The notes under the pieces are model-generated. The model made no database searches. It saw only the letters and a program-made list of their open reading frames with translations, and was not told the DNA's origin. From contig CAVNZM010000011.1 in the NCBI GenBank assembly GCA_963693365.1, positions 7,502,001-7,566,000 of the forward strand: DNA of 64,000 nucleotides, read 5' to 3'. Source of the DNA: Amoebidium appalachense. Lineage: Eukaryota > Ichthyosporea. This document shows positions 60,801 to 64,000 of this stretch, in pieces. Each line of letters starts with the position of its first letter. The first letter of the stretch is position 1. The position numbers were made by a program, and so were the translations under genes.

Positions 60801-61010
60801 CCCATGCAGGGCCTGCAGGCTGGGTGACCCCTGCTGTGGCTGCCGTTGTGGGCTGCCGGCAGGGGCTTCAGCCTGAGGCTGCTGCTGCTGGCTTGGTGGC
60901 TCCTGTTGGTGCTGTCGACTGGGTGGCCCATGCTGGGCCTGCCTGTTGGGGCTGCCTGCTGGGCCAGCGGCAGGCTGATGCAGCAAAGTGGGTGTGGGTT
61001 GGTGCTGCTG
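57750..61010 (-). repeat. 216-bp in-frame repeats coding a Gln/Pro-rich region
   Basis: About 14 units, each marked by a CTGCAGTGTGGGTGTG-like word. Examples lie at 57934, 58150, 58345, 58561, 58777, 58993, 59206, 59422, 59638, 60124, 60338, 60547 and 60763. The period is 216 bp (72 codons), with a few units of 195-213 bp. Because 216 is a multiple of three, all three minus frames and one plus frame stay open for long distances. Two minus frames give Gln/Pro/Ala-rich protein. The block lies between the endonuclease and RT domains. Confidence 0.9.
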
Positions 61011-61599
61011 GGTGGATCCGGGGTCCCCCTTCTCCTGATACCACCCCGTCTGGGACGGGTGTGCCTGGGGGGGGGGGGGGGGGGGGGGGGGTGTCCTGGG
61101 GGGTGGGGGGGATGCCCGGGAGGTTGTTGGGGTCGGCTGTGTACAGTGGGAGGATGATGGGACTGCTTGTTGGGGGTACCGGTGGGGGGGGCTCCGGAGG
61201 GGGAGGGGGTGCTGGCCAGCCATATTGGACGGCCAGCTCCTTGGCCCTCTCCCAGAAACCCTGTGGATTTGCCGCCCGGTCCGTTGCATTGAGGAGCCGG
61301 TGTAGCTCCGCGTGCTCGTTGTCCTCCAGGAAGACCTTCGTCGGTTTTGACGTGGACTTCTCTGGTTTGCTCTTGGTCCGGCCCACTGTGGTTTTTGCCA
61401 CCGAGAGAATGGTGGCGGCCATGTACTCCCATCTCCCTTCCACCTCCGCCTGGGTAGGGGTGGTGGTTGGGGGGGACGTGAAGGCTGCCTCCGTGCCGGT
61501 GGTAAAACGTGCCCAGTCCTCCTGTGTGGTGTTCGGTTTCAGCTGGAGTCTCGGTGTGGGTTGGTTTCGGGTTGGCCCTGGTCCCTGGCCCGGCAGGTT

Positions 61600-62710
61600 A
61601 GGATGGGGCCCGGTTTCGCACCAGGCCAGGTGGTGGTCGGTGTGAAGATCCGGTAATTCCGTGACGGAGGCTGAGACCAGTGCCGGGCGTAACGCCGCCG
61701 GGATGTATACGTAGTCGATGCGTGAGCGGTGGGGACCGCTGTGGTACGTATATTCCCTGGTGGTGGGGTGTTCGGCTCGGTAGCTGTCTATGAGTAGATG
61801 GGCGTCCATCAGCTCGTGGAGCAGCCCAGGCACGAGTCCTGTGGGCATTGCCTGTGCTGAAGTGGGGCCGGTTTCGGGCCGTGCCCTGTCCAGAGTTGGG
61901 TGGCAAACCTCGTTGAAATCTCCGGCCACGATGACGGTGGTGTCGTTGGGGGCCGGGAGGGAGGTGAGAAAACTGGCTACCTGTGAGGTGAGTCGGCGGG
62001 CCTGTCTGACGTTTCCCTGTGTTGCATTCGTGTGTTGATAAAGTCCTATCACCCACATTGTGTGCCGTTTTGTGTGATATGGAATAGCTAACATTCGTGC
62101 ATCTTTGCTATGTGGTTTTCCTTGGTGTCTAAACCACGTTTTGTTTGTAAGTATCACCACCCCCGTGTAGCGGAATCGTGTTTCCTAGTCCCGGGCTAGT
62201 GACGGTGTGGTTTGGTCATTGGTCGAGCTCTCTGCCACCGGGATACCGGCCTCTGAGGCAGAGAGTGTTGTGTGTGTGTGTCCAGTGGTGGTGGCTGGTG
62301 GGCATACATACGTGGCACGCATGGGGATACTTTCGTTTCGAATGGAAAACTTTGTGCGTGTGAAGGAGCCCGGGGTGGTCCCGGTCTCCGTCAGAATGAC
62401 TACGTCCATGTCTGCAAAGGTGAGCCCACCTGGCTGCCTCAACGATCTTGTCCTGGCCGGTACGAGTGGTAGGTCCGGCCAGGTTTATAGTTCCAATCCG
62501 AATGTGGCTGTGTGGTTTGGCCGGTGGTAAATTTGCGTGGATGATGGGTGAGACTAGCTCCCCTTCAAGTGCTTCCAGGGCTGTGTTCTGGTGGATCATG
62601 TCTGTGGCCTCTGGACCCGGACTTTGCGCCGTGCCGAGTGTTTGTGTGGTGTCAGGCGCTACCCCCTTTGCCGGCGCCGGGTGTCCGGGCGGGGGGGATG
62701 GGGTGGGCAT
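61600..62710 (-). pseudogene. LINE APE-type endonuclease domain
   Basis: The domain begins HIRIGTINLAG near 62500 and continues with KIVEAARW. After a 1-nt shift near 62425 comes ADMDVVILTETGTT. An in-frame TAG near 62190 precedes RFRYTGVVILTNKTWF. Catalytic motifs follow: VIVAGDFNEV (about 61920), SRIDYVYIP (about 61700) and TDHHLAWCE (about 61630). All key residues of the fold are present, but one frameshift and one stop break the reading. The frame then runs on through a proline-rich linker to the repeats. Confidence 0.85.
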
Positions 62711-63011
62711 TATGCCTGCCCGTCCCCACGTGGTGGGGGACGGGCACCTTGGTCAGTTCCCCGTGTCGAGTTAACCGAGGACCTGTGTGGTGTGGATGGG
62801 CGTGTGGGCTGTGTGGGTTGGCGTTGTGAGGGGGCCCCTGGGTAACCCCGCCTTGGCTGGGGGGGGCGCCGCTGTTGGGGTGTTGTGCCTCTGTGGGCCT
62901 CAATGGCTCGGTGGCTTGGGGGTCTCGGGTCTCTGGGGTGGAGTGCTCTCCCTCCCTCCCCCCTCCCCCCCCCCCCTAGCCCCATTCAAGCGGGCTTTCA
63001 GTGTGCGGGCA

Positions 63012-63742
63012 AGGCGTGTCGTATCCTATTGTGTATGTACTAGAGACACGGCACTCTACTAAGAGTGTACACACACGAAAAGGAACGAACGTGTACGGAA
63101 AAACGGTAAAGTTTATTCAGACCAGGCTCCGACGGGCAAACTTAGATCCGTACGGAATGAGACTAAGTTACAACTGAGGCCATCAAGGCCGTGCCCTCAA
63201 AGATCATCATCACCTGGCCCCCCTAAGATGCCACATTCCAAACGTTCCGATCTACTTTATCGTGCGCCTGCACGAGCTAAGTCGATCTACTCAAACCAAT
63301 ATATTTATCCATGTCTCACCCCTCACCCTCCCCCTAGTGGCACCGCAGAGTCTAAATCTACATTTCATACTATCCTCCCCCCCCCTCCCTCCCCCCTTTC
63401 CTCTACATCGAAATATATAAATACGTTTGGCAACATACACTATCAAACCTTGCCAATACTTACAAAAGGGCTTCTGCCCGAACAATCACATTCCTAAGTC
63501 CTCCGACGATCTATCCTACACACTAATTAGAATTCTATTGGTCGGCCGCCCCGGCTGACGTGGTCCTGCCCTGCGCCGGCAGAGGCAAGATGCACGCAGC
63601 TGTACAGCTATCTTGAGGCCCCGGACTTGATCTTGATGATCTGTGGACCCGGGCCACCCCCCCCCCCCCCCCCCCCCCCCCCCCCGATCTCGATCGTAGA
63701 CTTAGGCTGATCTGCTGAGACGGATTAGTATATGTCAAGGCG
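63012..63742 (-). mobile_element. Solo LTR, family A, inserted in the LINE, with 5-bp target duplication
   Basis: The element runs 63737-63017 on the minus strand from TGACATATAC to GATACGACA. On that strand CGCCT directly precedes it and directly follows it (63742-63738 and 63016-63012). Removing it joins the codons of ERLGDRL to ARTLKARLNGARG in one frame. It has an AATAAA word (about 63112) and the same internal poly-G/C interruption as the copy at 48651. Confidence 0.9.
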
Positions 63743-64000
63743 GTCCCCTAGCCGTTCGAGCATGCTTGCTAGCAGGGGGCACAGTGTGGAACGGGTGGGG
63801 GCGTTAGTTTTACCTGGTATGGCGCCGGCGTAGTCCGTCCTGCGTGAGGTAGACCTCTCCATCTCCTCTGTTTCCTCCTTTCCTCTTTTTCCCGACAACC
63901 GCTCGTTTCCATCAGAGCCCGGGGGATGATGGGGGTTCGCTCCCACCCCCATGCTTTCCCCCATCGGTTGTGTGGTTTCTACCGACTCGGTTGCCCTATT
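63738..64000 (-). pseudogene. LINE N-terminal coding region, partial
   Basis: An open minus-strand frame from the window end (PMGESMGVGANPHHPPGS; then charged ERLSGKRGKEETEEMER) reaches SMLERLGDRL, where the solo LTR interrupts it. It continues at 63011 with ARTLKARLNGARG and a Gly/Arg/Pro-rich region to about 62720. Hydrophilic and charged, it has no recognised domain. It may be the N-terminal part of the polyprotein or a separate ORF1. Confidence 0.6.

Larger units (their letters stand above)
51897..64000 (-). mobile_element. Large non-LTR (LINE) retrotransposon, rearranged and interrupted
   Basis: Domain order on the minus strand: N-terminal region (64000-62720, split by a solo LTR at 63737-63017), APE-type endonuclease (about 62630-61600), Gln/Pro-rich 216-bp repeats (about 61000-57750), reverse transcriptase (about 57450-56060) and thumb to 55422. 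The thumb-to-RNase H section is on the plus strand (52996-55400), and the C-terminal zinc-knuckle section is again on minus (52990-51897). Endonuclease, RT and RNase H in one chain point to the I-group of LINEs. Several frameshifts and an in-frame TAG make it inactive. Its 5' end lies beyond the window. Confidence 0.85.

Noticed and set aside
48651-63737. A 15-kb DNA transposon with about 730-bp terminal inverted repeats
   Set aside because: The right arm has its own 5-bp target duplication (CGCCT) and interrupts the LINE frame, so the arms are independent LTR copies in opposite orientation.

Overview
The window is nuclear DNA from a eukaryote, probably an alga or another protist. The genes have many short exons (60-230 nt), GT-AG introns and standard stop codons. 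The introns are crowded with homopolymers (G/C runs of 15-65 nt), long (CA/TG)n, (GA)n and (TA)n tracts and minisatellites. I cannot name the species. Almost all apparent ORFs over the repeats (poly-His/Thr, poly-Cys/Val, poly-Pro, poly-Gly) are artefacts of simple sequence.

Layout. (1) 507-12954, minus: 16 exons, with consistent phases throughout, of a large NAD-specific glutamate dehydrogenase; its 3' end lies outside the window. (2) 13600-16865: a hAT DNA transposon with 12-bp terminal inverted repeats, an 8-bp target duplication and a broken, 5'-truncated transposase. (3) 17-24 kb: gene-poor, with an unrecognised C-terminal coding remnant (about 18.2-18.5 kb) and a decayed non-LTR retrotransposon (21.1-23.0 kb, minus). 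(4) 24488-35201, minus: a complete 12-exon gene of 353 codons for a BRE/BRCC45 (BABAM2)-like protein. A divergent 38-codon bL36 ribosomal protein ORF follows at 35943-36059, plus. (5) 39148-44583, minus: a PP2C-type phosphatase whose first visible exon is a cold-shock domain. The exon joining the two domains lies in a tandem triplication. Two solo LTRs of one family and a 440-bp tandem repeat lie in and just upstream of it. (6) 48.65-64 kb: a nested retroelement complex. It contains an LTR followed by a gag-like ORF, a small inverted-repeat element, and a large non-LTR retrotransposon on the minus strand (endonuclease, long Gln/Pro repeat region, reverse transcriptase, RNase H, zinc-knuckle tail). 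The middle of that element is inverted and partly duplicated, and a solo LTR with a 5-bp target duplication interrupts its N-terminal coding region.

The host genes have housekeeping roles: mitochondrial amino-acid catabolism, ubiquitin/DNA-damage signalling, organellar translation and protein dephosphorylation. They share no obvious pathway. The most unusual features are the cold-shock/PP2C fusion with its triplicated exon, the 216-bp in-frame repeats inside the retrotransposon, and the microsatellite tracts that begin at intron 5' ends.
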